64,000 nt of DNA. It comes from Streptomyces aureoverticillatus. GTDB taxonomy: Bacteria > Actinomycetota > Actinomycetes > Streptomycetales > Streptomycetaceae. A program made the translations under genes and the position numbers. Of the stretch, positions 49,836 to 60,084 are shown piece by piece; within the stretch, counting starts at the first letter, position 1; each line of letters begins with the position of its first letter. Location of the stretch: assembly GCF_014649395.1 (NCBI RefSeq), contig NZ_BMSY01000017.1:1-64000 (forward strand), in the 5' to 3' direction. The notes beneath the pieces are model-generated. The model worked only from the letters and a program-made list of their open reading frames with translations. It ran no database searches and was not told the DNA's origin.

Positions 49836-49905
49836 CTGAACTCGTATCGATCCGCGACCAATTCGCTCTTGGACATGATGAGGCGTCACCTGCTTCGCTG
49901 CCGTC

Positions 49906-50910
49906 ATGGACACCAACGGGAGATCCACCAGCCCCGGCCGTCGCGTTCTGCTGCGCGGGGCCGCCCTCGGCGCTGCCGCGCCCCTGATACCCGCCGCCGC
50001 GTCCGCGGACAGCCCGGTGCGGGCCTCGCGCCCGGGTCGCCGCGGGGCCGTCGCCACGTATCGCTGGCTCGGCACCTCCGGGTGGCGCGTCGACGTGGGC
50101 GAGGAGAACGGGAAGGCGAAGAGGACCGTGCTCGTCGATCCGTACGTCACGCGCTTCCCCACCGGGCTCTTCAGCGGTGACTTCGACGCCGCGACGCCCC
50201 TGCGTACGGATGAGGCGCTGGTGCGGCGGCACGCGGGGAAGCCCGAGGTCGTTCTCGTGACGCACAGCCACTGGGATCACTTCAACGACGTTCCCTATCT
50301 GGCCCGTTCGACGGGAGCGCGGGTCGTCGGCACGGAGACGACGTATCACCTGCTGCGGGCCCTCGGGGTGGACGGCGGGCAGATCTCGGTCGTCAAGGGC
50401 GGGGAGGTGCTCGACTTCGGCGGGTACGTCGTCGAGGTCGCCGCCTCGCTGCACAGCCGCAACGCGAAGTACTCGTACTTCGCGCCCGGCACCCTGCACG
50501 CCCCGCCGGTCGCGGCGCCGAAGACGGTGTCCGATCTGCCGGAGGGGGACACCCTGTCCTTCAAGGTGACGCCGACGGGCGGTCCTTCGGCGCTGTTCAT
50601 GGGGGCCGGCAATTTCGACGAGCGCGCCTTCCGGGGGCTCGCCCCCGACATCGCGATGGTGGCGGTGGCGTCGAGCAAGGCGACGTACCAGTACGTGCCG
50701 CGGCTGCTAGAAGCGCTCGGCCGGCCGGGCGTGGTCGTCCCGGTGCACTGGGACGACTTCGAGCGGCCGCTGAGCGAGGGTCCGCACGCCGACAGCGGAA
50801 CGGACCTCGACGCGTTCGCCGCCGAGGTCCGCCGGGTGAGTCCGCGCTCGCGTGTGGTCGTTCCGGATTACCGGACCGTGTACGGGGCCGACCTGCGGCC
50901 GTGCCGCTAG
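49906..50910 (+). CDS. Tat-exported metallo-beta-lactamase-fold hydrolase
   Basis: A 334-residue exported MBL-fold protein. The twin-arginine signal is PGRRVLLRGAALGAAAPLIP, with cleavage near ASADSP. The metal motif is VTHSHWDHFNDVPYLARS, followed by TETTYHLLRALG and VVEVAASLHSRNAKYS, and VVPVHWDDFERPLSEG supplies a late His. The fold is UlaG/NAPE-PLD-like rather than a true beta-lactamase. The ATG at 49906 lies 70 bp after the UvrA-like stop. The stop overlaps the convergent sdhB stop by 4 bp. Substrate unknown. Confidence 0.88.
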   Translation: MDTNGRSTSPGRRVLLRGAALGAAAPLIPAAASADSPVRASRPGRRGAVATYRWLGTSGWRVDVGEENGKAKRTVLVDPYVTRFPTGLFSGDFDAATPLRTDEALVRRHAGKPEVVLVTHSHWDHFNDVPYLARSTGARVVGTETTYHLLRALGVDGGQISVVKGGEVLDFGGYVVEVAASLHSRNAKYSYFAPGTLHAPPVAAPKTVSDLPEGDTLSFKVTPTGGPSALFMGAGNFDERAFRGLAPDIAMVAVASSKATYQYVPRLLEALGRPGVVVPVHWDDFERPLSEGPHADSGTDLDAFAAEVRRVSPRSRVVVPDYRTVYGADLRPCR

Positions 50911-51649
50911 CGGTTCACCTTTCGCGTCGCCCGCAGCCACTCCTTGTTCATCGCCGCGATCGACGGCAGCGGGATGCCCTTCGGGCAGGCCGTCGCGCAT
51001 TCGCCGGTGAGGGTGCAGCCTCCGAAGCCCTCCGTGTCCATCTGGGCGACCATGTCGAGGACGCGGGTCTCGCGCTCGGGAGCGCCCTGCGGCAGCACGT
51101 TGAGGTGGTTGACCTTGGCGGAGGTGAACAGCATCGCCGAGCCGTTGGGGCAGGCCGCGACGCAGGCGCCGCAGCCGATGCACTCGGCGTGCTCGAAGGC
51201 GAAGTCCGCGTCCGGCTTGGGCACGGCGGTCGCGTGGGCCTCCGGGGCCGAGCCGGTGGGGGCGCTGATGTAGCCGCCGGACTGGATGATGCGGTCGAAG
51301 GCGGAGCGGTCGACGACCAGGTCCTTGATGACCGGGAAGGCCGCCGCCCGCCACGGCTCGATGTCGATGGTGTCGCCGTCCTTGAAGGACCGCATGTGCA
51401 ACTGGCAGGTCGTGGTGCGCTCGGGGCCGTGCGCGTCGCCGTTGATGACGAGCGAGCACGCGCCGCAGATGCCCTCACGGCAGTCGTGGTCGAAGGCGAC
51501 CGGCTCCTCACCCTTGACGATGAGCTCTTCGTTGAGGGTGTCGAGCATCTCCAGGAAGGACATGTCGCAGGAGATGTTGTCCACCTCGTACGTGGACATC
51601 GCTCCTTCGGCGTCGGCGTTCTTCTGGCGCCAGACGCGCAGGGTGAGCT

Positions 51650-51653
<4 letters not shown>
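50907..51653 (-). CDS. sdhB: Succinate dehydrogenase/fumarate reductase iron-sulfur subunit
   Basis: A 248-residue SdhB carrying three iron-sulfur centres between flavin and quinone. The 2Fe-2S ligands are in FDHDCREGICGACSLVING and the later TTTCQLHM. The 4Fe-4S and 3Fe-4S ligands are in ECIGCGACVAACPNGSAMLF and GECATACPKGIPLPSI. The ATG at 51653 overlaps the sdhA stop (ATGA). It is the last gene of sdhCAB, and its stop overlaps the convergent MBL-fold gene by 4 bp. Confidence 0.95.
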
Positions 51654-53599
<1,946 letters not shown>

Positions 53600-53602
53600 C
53601 GG

Positions 53603-54310
53603 TCAGCTCACCACTCCGGTCATGACACCGACGGGTACGGAGACGAAGCCCGCGGTCAGCAGCAGCGCGAGGCCGTTGGCGCAGGTCTTCAGGAAGCGGT
53701 CGCGGGACGCGTTGCCCACGCCGAGGGTCTGGGCGGCGCTCCAGAAGCCGTGCCGGACGTGGAAGCCGAGGGCCACCACGGCCGTGATGTAGATGACGTT
53801 GCCGTACCAGGTGGAGAAGGTGTCGATCACGTTCTGGTACGGGTGCAGGTGCTCGTACTCGCCCGGGTGCACCGTGCCCGTCGTCAGGTCCAGGATGTGC
53901 CAGACGATGAACAGGCCGAGGATGATCCCGCCCCAGCGCATGGTGCGGGTCGCGTAGCTGGCGCGCGGCTTCTTGTGGACGTACTTGCTCGGGCGCGCCT
54001 TGATGTCGCGGCGGCTGAGCTGGTACGCGGACACAGCGTGCGCGACGACGGCGGCGACGAGTCCGACGCGCACGACCCACAGGGTCCACTCCCAGCGCAT
54101 CACGGGCTCGCCGAGGGTGCGCAGCCAGTGCGCGTAGTGGTTGAAGTCGCCCGGACCGAAGAAGATCTTCAGGTTTCCGATCATGTGGGCGACCAGGTAG
54201 AGCAGCATGATCAGGCCGCTCACCGCCATCACGGTCTTCTTGCCGACGGTGGAGTCCCACACCGTGCGCGGGAGGGACGGCCGTCGGTCGGTCCGCGTTG
54301 CCAGAGCCAT
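53603..54310 (-). CDS. sdhC: Succinate dehydrogenase cytochrome b subunit (single-subunit, di-haem type)
   Basis: A 235-residue membrane anchor of the Bacillus/Wolinella (type B) kind with five predicted helices: VMAVSGLIMLLYLVAHMIGN, WTLWVVRVGLVAAVVAHAVS, RWGGIILGLFIVWHILDLT, VIYITAVVALGFHVRHGFWS and CANGLALLLTAGFVSVPVGV. His residues in helices 1, 2, 3 and 4 (HMIG, AHAVS, WHILD, FHVRHG) are candidate haem ligands. It is the first gene of sdhCAB, starting at ATG 54310, divergent from a LysR gene with the CATAGG-type operator in between. Streptomyces usually has another, four-subunit SDH, so this one may be used under other conditions. Confidence 0.93.
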   Translation of the reverse strand: MALATRTDRRPSLPRTVWDSTVGKKTVMAVSGLIMLLYLVAHMIGNLKIFFGPGDFNHYAHWLRTLGEPVMRWEWTLWVVRVGLVAAVVAHAVSAYQLSRRDIKARPSKYVHKKPRASYATRTMRWGGIILGLFIVWHILDLTTGTVHPGEYEHLHPYQNVIDTFSTWYGNVIYITAVVALGFHVRHGFWSAAQTLGVGNASRDRFLKTCANGLALLLTAGFVSVPVGVMTGVVS

Positions 54311-54368
54311 GTCAGGAACGCTACGGCCGAAGGTCCCAATCAGTCCAAGAGATGGTCCCGCTCATCTC

Positions 54369-54385
54369 CATAGGGCCTGCCTATG
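54369..54385. promoter_or_regulatory. LysR-type operator CATAGG-N5-CCTATG, copy 2
   Basis: CATAGG (54369-54374), five bases, CCTATG (54380-54385), lying 20 bp before the LysR start and 59 bp upstream of sdhC. It has the T-N11-A dyad form of LysR sites and is identical in both arms to the site at 46065-46081. Confidence 0.7.
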
Positions 54386-54405
54386 CCTGCCGTATCGTGG
54401 TCCGC

Positions 54406-55281
54406 ATGCAGTTCCAGCAGCTCCTCTACTTCGTCGCGGTCGCCGAGACCCGGCACTTCACGCGGGCCGCCGAGCAGGTGCACGTCTCGCAGCCGTCGCT
54501 CTCGCAGCAGGTGCGTGCCCTTGAGAAGGAGCTGGGCGCCGAGCTGTTCAGCAGGGCGCGCGGAAACATCGCGCTCACCGACGCGGGCGAGGCGCTGCTT
54601 CCGCTGGCGCGCCGCATCCTCGCCGACGCCGACACCGCGCGCATCGAGGTGCAGGAGCTGGCGCAGCTGCGCCGGGGCCGGGTGCGGCTCGGGGCGACGC
54701 CGAGCGTGTGCACGGGGCTGCTGCCGCAGGTCCTGCGCGACTTCCACGACCGGCACCCCGGCATCCAGCTCCTCATCGAGGAGGGCGGCAGCCACGACCT
54801 GGTCCGCGAGCTCGCCCGCGGGGCCCTGGACCTGGCTCTGGTGGTGCTGCCGCTGCCCACGCCGTCGCCCGCCCTGACGACGGTGGAGCTGCTGCGCGAG
54901 GACTTGGTCGTGGTGTCGTCACCGGACGCGCCCGGCCTCGGCGCGTCCGCGCGCGTCGCCGACCTCCAGGGCGAGCGCCTCGTGATGTTCCGGCACGGCT
55001 ACGACCTGCGGGAGCTCACGGTCGCCGCCTGCCGCGCGGAGGGCTTCGAGCCCGAATTCGCCGTCGAGGGCGGCGAGATGGACGCCGTCCTCGGCTTCGT
55101 CCGCGCGGGCCTAGGCGTCGCCGTAGTCCCCCGCATGGTCGCCGAACGCGCCGGTATCGACCTCCGCATGACCCCCCTGTCCCGCCCACGACTGCGCCGC
55201 ACGATCGCCCTGGCCCACCGCAGCGACGTCGCACCACCACGGGCGGCACGGGAACTCCAGCAAATGCTGCTGGCCCGGTGA
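54406..55281 (+). CDS. LysR-family regulator, divergent from sdhCAB
   Basis: A 291-residue LysR-type regulator. HTH: LLYFVAVAETRHFTRAAEQV then HVSQPSLSQQVRALEKELGA and ELFSRARGNIALTDAGEALL. The effector domain has RRGRVRLGATPSVCTGLLPQ and VLGFVRAGLGVAVVPRMVAE. The ATG at 54406 is the start; GCATGC before it hides any ribosome site, so the transcript may be nearly leaderless. The operator at 54369-54385 lies between it and sdhC, so it probably controls itself and the sdh operon. Confidence 0.93.
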   Translation: MQFQQLLYFVAVAETRHFTRAAEQVHVSQPSLSQQVRALEKELGAELFSRARGNIALTDAGEALLPLARRILADADTARIEVQELAQLRRGRVRLGATPSVCTGLLPQVLRDFHDRHPGIQLLIEEGGSHDLVRELARGALDLALVVLPLPTPSPALTTVELLREDLVVVSSPDAPGLGASARVADLQGERLVMFRHGYDLRELTVAACRAEGFEPEFAVEGGEMDAVLGFVRAGLGVAVVPRMVAERAGIDLRMTPLSRPRLRRTIALAHRSDVAPPRAARELQQMLLAR

Positions 55282-55294
55282 CGCGCGGGGATCA

Positions 55295-55392
55295 CCGGGC
55301 CCCGAAGGGCGGGGTGAGGCGCGGCCGACCCGGGCCCCGAAGGGGCGCGGGGAACTGCGCGCTCAGCCCCCTCCCACCCGCAGCCGCGCCGA
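55295..55392. repeat. Streptomyces dispersed intergenic element
   Basis: CCGGGCCCCGAAGGG occurs at 55295-55309 and 55330-55344 (period 35 bp). The second copy leads into GGGGCGCGGGGAACTGCGCG and a CACCCGCAGCCGC end. I recall this GGGGCGCGGGGAACTGCGCG...CCCGCAGCCGC unit as a common dispersed intergenic sequence of Streptomyces. The CCCGGGGCCC-rich parts can form hairpins that may terminate the LysR transcript. Confidence 0.6.
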
Positions 55393-55491
55393 CAACCTCA
55401 CGCGGCACACGGCAGCGGCAGACGACGACAGGGCGTCAGAGCCCAGGGCCACGCACCACGCCCCCGGCCGCCAGGGCGCCCCGCGCCAGTG

Positions 55492-57678
55492 TCACCTCGC
55501 GTCGGCCAGCGCCAGCTCATGCAGCCGGTCCGGCGGCCCGGGCCGCGCGTAGTACCAGCCCTGAGCCGTGTCGCAGCCCAGCTCGCGCAGTTGGTCGGCC
55601 TGGGCACCCGTCTCGACGCCCTCGACCGTGACCGCGAGGTCCAGGCTGTGCGCCAGAGCGACGATGCCCTCGACGATCTTCAGGTCGACGGGATCGGCCG
55701 GGAAGTGCTGCATGCCCTGCGTGAAGGCGCGGTCGAGCTTGAGGATGCTGACGGGCAGCCGACGCAGGTTGGCGAGGTTGGAGTAGCCCGTGCCGAAGTC
55801 GTCGAGCGCGATGTCCACGCCCATCTCGGCGAGCCTGCGCAGCGGCTTGAGCAGGTCGTCGTCGGCCCCGATGAGGGCGGACTCGGTGACCTCCAGGCAC
55901 AGCGCGCCCGGCGCGAGACCCGCGCGCTCCAGGATCTCGACGGTGTCGGAGACCAGGCCGGGGTGGGTGAGCTGACACGGCGACAGGTTCACGTTGACGC
56001 GCAGCGGACCCGCGGCCGCGTCCGCCCCGGACACCGCCTCCCAGGTGCGGGCCTGGCGCACCGACTCCTCCAGGACCCAGCGCCCGAGCGGCACGATGAG
56101 ACCGGTGTGCTCGGCGAGCGGAATGAAGCGGTCCGGGCTGATCACGCCGTGCTGCGGGTGCAGCCAGCGCACCAGGGCCTCCGCGCCGCGCACACTGCCG
56201 TCGCCGAGGTGCACCAGCGGCTGGTACTCGATGAAGAACTCGCCGCGCTCCAGGGCCACCGGGAGCGCCGTGGTCAGGCCGTGCCGGGTGATCGCGCGGG
56301 CGTCGGCCTCCGGGTCGGCCAGCTCGTAGCGGTTGCCGCCCGCGTGCTTCGCGCGGTACATCGTGATGTCGGCGCTGCGCAGCACCTCCGCGGCGCCGCG
56401 CTCGGCCGCGGGGCCCTCGACGACGCCGATGGAGCCGCGCACGGTCAGCTCGCGTCCCTCGACGCGGATCGGGGTGGCGAGGGCGTTCATGATGCGCCCG
56501 GCCAGCTCGTCGACCTCGCGCTCGGTGTCCGGGCCCGTGGTCAGCGCCACGAACTCGTCGCCGCCGAGCCGCGCCACCATCTCGCCGGGCGCGGTCGCGC
56601 AGGACTGCAGGCGGTCGGCGACCTCGACGAGGAGGCGGTCGCCGGCCGCGTGCCCGAGGCTGTCGTTGACGGTCTTGAAGCCGTCGAGGTCCAGATAGCA
56701 GAGCCCGAAGCGGGCGCCCTCGCCCGCCGACAGGGCCTTCTCCAGGCGCTCGAAGAACAGCGTCCGGTTGGGCAGACCGGTGAGCGCGTCGTGCGTGGCC
56801 TCGTAGCGCAGGCGCAGGTTGAGCAGCCTGCGTTCGGTGGTGTCCTCCATCAACGCGAGCTGGTACTGCGGCGCTCCGTCGGCGTCGCGCAGCAGAGACA
56901 CCGTCAGGTTGGTCCACAGGACGGTGCCGTCGGGGCGGTAGAAGGCCTTCTCCACCCGGTAGTGCTCGCGGTCGCCGCGCACCAGCTCCTCGTAGAGCTT
57001 CCACACGTGCGGCGAGTCGTCGGGGTGCGTCCAGTCGGCCACGTTGCGGCCGCGCAGCTGGTGCTCCAGGCCGCCGAACATGCGGATCAGCGCGTCGTTG
57101 ACCTCCAGGACCGTGCCTTCCAGGTCGGCGATGCCGATGCCGATGGCGGCGCCGTGGAACACCGCGCGGAACCGCGCCTCGCTGGCGTGCAGGGCCTCGG
57201 CGACGGTGCCGCGCGCGTCGAGGGCGGCGCGGGATATGGCCTCCTGCTCGGCGAGGGTCCGCTCGCGCAGCGCCCGGGCGAACCCGGCCGCGACGGCGTG
57301 CTGGATGCGGGAGCAGCGCGCCCGCAGCTCCTCGCGTTCGCCGATGCCGCCCGCCCGGCCGGGTTCGGCCGCGGCGGGCTCGGCGGGCACCTCGCCGCAG
57401 TACAGCACGAGGTAGGCGTCGACCACGTCGAGCGTGCGGCTGAGCGCCTCCGGCTCGGTGCAGTGCGTCGCGACCAGGGCGGCGCCCACGTCCTCGCCGT
57501 CGGCGGCACGGAACGCCCGCTCGGCCAGGGCCTGCCGCAACTGCCGGGCGAGCGGCAGCAGTTGGCGCTCGAACTCGGGGCGGGTGAGCGAGGTGGCGGT
57601 CACCGGGTACAGCGCGCGGCTCCAGATGGTGGCGAACCGGCGGAGTCTGTCCTCCGGCCCGTCCGGCTCCGCGCTCAA
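55492..57678 (-). CDS. rmdA: PAS-GGDEF-EAL cyclic-di-GMP enzyme, probably RmdA
   Basis: A 728-residue c-di-GMP turnover protein. An N-terminal helical region (1-160), a PAS domain (about 165-292, ARFRAVFHGAAIGIGIADLE), a GGDEF domain with intact RLGGDEFVAL (372-376) and an EAL domain with intact AEALVRW (500-502), NVNLSP, EVTES, LDDFGTGYSN and KLDRAF. Both active sites look intact. From memory, in S. coelicolor the PAS-GGDEF-EAL protein SCO0928 (RmdA) sits between sdh/LysR genes and SCO0930, the same arrangement as here; RmdA is a phosphodiesterase affecting development. The TTG at 57678 overlaps the methyltransferase stop; an ATG at 57717 is possible. Confidence 0.88.
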   Translation of the reverse strand: MSAEPDGPEDRLRRFATIWSRALYPVTATSLTRPEFERQLLPLARQLRQALAERAFRAADGEDVGAALVATHCTEPEALSRTLDVVDAYLVLYCGEVPAEPAAAEPGRAGGIGEREELRARCSRIQHAVAAGFARALRERTLAEQEAISRAALDARGTVAEALHASEARFRAVFHGAAIGIGIADLEGTVLEVNDALIRMFGGLEHQLRGRNVADWTHPDDSPHVWKLYEELVRGDREHYRVEKAFYRPDGTVLWTNLTVSLLRDADGAPQYQLALMEDTTERRLLNLRLRYEATHDALTGLPNRTLFFERLEKALSAGEGARFGLCYLDLDGFKTVNDSLGHAAGDRLLVEVADRLQSCATAPGEMVARLGGDEFVALTTGPDTEREVDELAGRIMNALATPIRVEGRELTVRGSIGVVEGPAAERGAAEVLRSADITMYRAKHAGGNRYELADPEADARAITRHGLTTALPVALERGEFFIEYQPLVHLGDGSVRGAEALVRWLHPQHGVISPDRFIPLAEHTGLIVPLGRWVLEESVRQARTWEAVSGADAAAGPLRVNVNLSPCQLTHPGLVSDTVEILERAGLAPGALCLEVTESALIGADDDLLKPLRRLAEMGVDIALDDFGTGYSNLANLRRLPVSILKLDRAFTQGMQHFPADPVDLKIVEGIVALAHSLDLAVTVEGVETGAQADQLRELGCDTAQGWYYARPGPPDRLHELALADAR

Positions 57679-58487
57679 CGCTTGCGTCCCACGCCGGCGA
57701 ACCCGGAGAAGGACCACGGGTCCTCCTCCGCGAGCTCCGTGTCGGCCCGCCAGTGCGGCATCGGCACGAGGCCGGGTTCCACCATGTCGTATCCCTCGAA
57801 GAACCGCGCGATCTCAAGCCGCGATCGCATGATCAATGGATTGCGGATGTCCTTGTAGACACCGACGGTGCCGTCGGTCTGTTCCTGCGGAACCGGTATC
57901 CCTTCGTACGAGGCGTGCGTCACGGCGATCAGGCTGCCGGGCGCCAACGCGTCCCGCAGCTCGGCGACCGCCGCGTACGGATCGTACGCGTCCTCGACGA
58001 AGTGGAGTATGGCCACCAGCAAAAGCGCCACCGGCCGGTCGAGATCCAGAAGGGCCTTGACCTCGGAACTGCCCAGGATGTCGCGGGGTTTGCGCAGATC
58101 CGCGTAGGCCGCGGCGGCCTGGTCATTGCCTTCGAGAACCGCACGGCTGTGCGCCACGGCGACCGGATCGTGGTCGACGTACACGACCCGCGCGGCCTTG
58201 TCGGCCTCCTGGGCGACCTCGTGCACATTGCCGAACGTGGGGATCCCGGAGCCGATGTCGAGGAACTGCGTGACGCCCTCGTCGACGGAGAAACGCACAG
58301 CTCGGCGCATGAAGGCACGATTCGCCTGCATGATCTTGGGCAGCCCCGGCATGAACTCCATCGCCTTGCGGGCCGCCTCCCGGTCCACCTCGAAGTTGTG
58401 CGAGCCGCCCAGATAGTGGTCGTACATCCGGGCCACGCTCGGCATCGAGATGTCGATGCCTGCCGGGGCCCAGTCGGGACGCTCCAT
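57675..58487 (-). CDS. SAM-dependent methyltransferase, DUF574 family
   Basis: A 270-residue member of PF04672 (DUF574), a family greatly expanded in Streptomyces. Typical opening: SMPSVARMYDHYLGGSHNFE, then VDREAARKAMEFMPGLPKIM, RAVRFSVDEGVTQFLDIGSG (SAM loop), VVYVDHDPVAVAHSRAVLEG, LLLVAILHFVEDAYDPYAAV and FFEGYDMVEPGLVPMPHW. The substrate is unknown for nearly all members. The ATG at 58487 follows GGAG. Its stop overlaps the start of the GGDEF-EAL gene, so the two are probably one operon. Confidence 0.92.
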   Translation of the reverse strand: MERPDWAPAGIDISMPSVARMYDHYLGGSHNFEVDREAARKAMEFMPGLPKIMQANRAFMRRAVRFSVDEGVTQFLDIGSGIPTFGNVHEVAQEADKAARVVYVDHDPVAVAHSRAVLEGNDQAAAAYADLRKPRDILGSSEVKALLDLDRPVALLLVAILHFVEDAYDPYAAVAELRDALAPGSLIAVTHASYEGIPVPQEQTDGTVGVYKDIRNPLIMRSRLEIARFFEGYDMVEPGLVPMPHWRADTELAEEDPWSFSGFAGVGRKR

Positions 58488-58634
58488 CAACACTCCAAGG
58501 CTTAGGGGTAGTCAAGGCGAGCCGGTGTTCGAAGGTGAGGCTACTGATCGCCGGCCAACGGAGCGAGTCAAAACGGAAATTGGCCGTCCGTTCTCGGTCA
58601 CTGCCTTTGGCAAGTGCCGTACACAGCCCAAAGA

Positions 58635-58677
58635 ACCGGTCCATTCCTTCCCTTTGGTACGGAAGGAACGGACCGGT
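58635..58677 (-). terminator. 17-bp hairpin between lipoprotein and methyltransferase genes
   Basis: ACCGGTCCATTCCTTCC (58635-58651) pairs with its complement at 58661-58677 with one mismatch and a 9-nt loop. It lies 100 bp past the lipoprotein stop and 148 bp upstream of the methyltransferase start. Terminator is the simpler reading; a regulatory site is possible. Confidence 0.6.
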
Positions 58678-58776
58678 CGGTGTGGGGGGAGGCCGGGAGG
58701 CCGGGGTGGCCCCTGTGGGAGGGAGGCTGTGGTGGCCCGGCGGGTCGGCGGGGCCGGGCCGCGGCGGTCCGGCGGA

Positions 58777-59832
58777 CTACTTCGTGGCGCCCACCGGCTT
58801 TCCGTTGGGGGCCGCGGCGAACCAGGTGCCGCCGACACCCTGACCATTGGTGTCACCGGGCTTCTTGTCGCCGGCGAAGGTGTACAGCGGCCAGCAGTCG
58901 ATCGTCTGCTGCTTGATGCCGTCGGGCCGGTCGAAGGTGACGAAGCCCTTCTTCAGGATGCCCTTGGTGTCGTTCTTCTCCACGGGCTTGACGACCGGCC
59001 ATTTCTCCAGGCAGGCGCCGGTGCACGCGGACTTCATGGGCCAGGCGGAGTCCTTGGTGAAGCGGTAGACGGTCATGCCGTTCTTGTCGACGACGATCTC
59101 GCCCAGCTTGGGGTCGTTGCGGGTGGAGAGTCCGGCCAGGTCGGCGGGCCGGGCCGCGTCGCCACCGGCGTCCGCGTCGTCGCCGTAGCCGGAGTCCGCA
59201 CCCGAGTCCGCACCGGCGCCCGCGCCGCCCGGCGCCGCCTTCTTGCCGTCGGGCGCCGCGGCGTACCAAGTGCCGCCGACTCCCTGGCCCTTGGCGTCGC
59301 CGGGTTTGGCGTCCTTGGCGTACCGGTACATCGGCCAGCCGTCGATGGTGAGCTGCTTGGTGCCGTCGGACCGGGCGACCTCGCCGAGCAGGGACTTGTC
59401 GACGCCGGGCGGGGCCTCGGCGCCCTTGGCGGCCACCACCGGCCAGGCGGTCTCGCAGGCGCCGTCGCAGTTGGACTTGGGCGGCTGGGCGGTGTCCTTG
59501 TCGAACCGGTAGAGGGTGAAGCCCGCACTGTCGGTGACGACCTTGCCGAGCTTCTTGCTGTCCCACACGGCCAGTTGTCCCGCGGCCTTCGCCTTGCCCG
59601 CGCTGTCCGCGCCGCTCCCGGAGTCCGAGCCGTAGCCGTTGCCCGAGCCGTAGCCGTCGCCCGCGCCCGCCCCGTCCTTGACCGGGGCCTCGTTGCCCAC
59701 GTTCTGGCCCTTGGGGGACTGGTCTCCCTTCTCCTGACCGCATGCCGTCGTCAGCGCCAGCAGGGCCGCAGCAGCCGCTACGAGGGAGGCGCTCCGCCAG
59801 GTCCGGGGGGAACCCCCTGATACATGCTGCAT
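58777..59832 (-). CDS. SCO0930-like lipoprotein with secreted repeats
   Basis: A 351-residue lipoprotein. The signal peptide SASLVAAAAALLALTTACGQ ends in the lipobox LTTAC. A Gly/Ser/Asp-rich linker precedes two homologous halves (about 85-195 and 240-351), each holding PF03640-type repeats: LGKVVTDSAGFTLYRFDKDT with CDGACETAWPVV and QLTIDGWPMYRYAKDAKPGD in the first; LGEIVVDKNGMTVYRFTKDS with CTGACLEKWPVV and QQTIDCWPLYTFAGDKKPGD in the second. Each half ends GQGVGGTW(Y/F)AAAP(D/N)GK. It sits on the outer membrane face; the function is unknown. The ATG at 59832 is the start. Tandem GTGACGC sites lie upstream. Confidence 0.92.
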   Translation of the reverse strand: MQHVSGGSPRTWRSASLVAAAAALLALTTACGQEKGDQSPKGQNVGNEAPVKDGAGAGDGYGSGNGYGSDSGSGADSAGKAKAAGQLAVWDSKKLGKVVTDSAGFTLYRFDKDTAQPPKSNCDGACETAWPVVAAKGAEAPPGVDKSLLGEVARSDGTKQLTIDGWPMYRYAKDAKPGDAKGQGVGGTWYAAAPDGKKAAPGGAGAGADSGADSGYGDDADAGGDAARPADLAGLSTRNDPKLGEIVVDKNGMTVYRFTKDSAWPMKSACTGACLEKWPVVKPVEKNDTKGILKKGFVTFDRPDGIKQQTIDCWPLYTFAGDKKPGDTNGQGVGGTWFAAAPNGKPVGATK

Positions 59833-59861
59833 GTGTAACTCCCGCTGTGTGCTTGCCAGTT

Positions 59862-59899
59862 GTGACGCTTCTGCGTCCCAGTGACGCCTGCTGCGTCAC
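59862..59899. promoter_or_regulatory. Tandem GTGACGC inverted-repeat sites
   Basis: GTGACGC-N4-GCGTC (59862-59877) and GTGACGC-N5-GCGTCAC (59881-59899) form two successive dyads repeated with a 19-bp period, 30-67 bp upstream of the lipoprotein start. Two helical turns apart, they suit cooperative binding by a regulator. Confidence 0.55.
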
Positions 59900-60084
59900 G
59901 CATGGCCCTAGGTACGGGCGGGACCGGCCCGAGCGTTCAACGCGATCCCAAAATTCTTTCGGGCGGGTGCGGAAGGGTTGCGCCGAGGAGCCCGCGCACA
60001 GAGGGCGCGCGAACCCGCGTACGGCCGCTCCCACCTTCGGACGATTGGGCGACGGCTCGCGCCCGCGCGGGCGGCGCACGGTCC

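Noticed and set aside
49906..50910. Beta-lactamase resistance gene
   Set aside because: The HxHxDH motif places it in the wide MBL fold with a UlaG-like layout; no true beta-lactamase features were seen.
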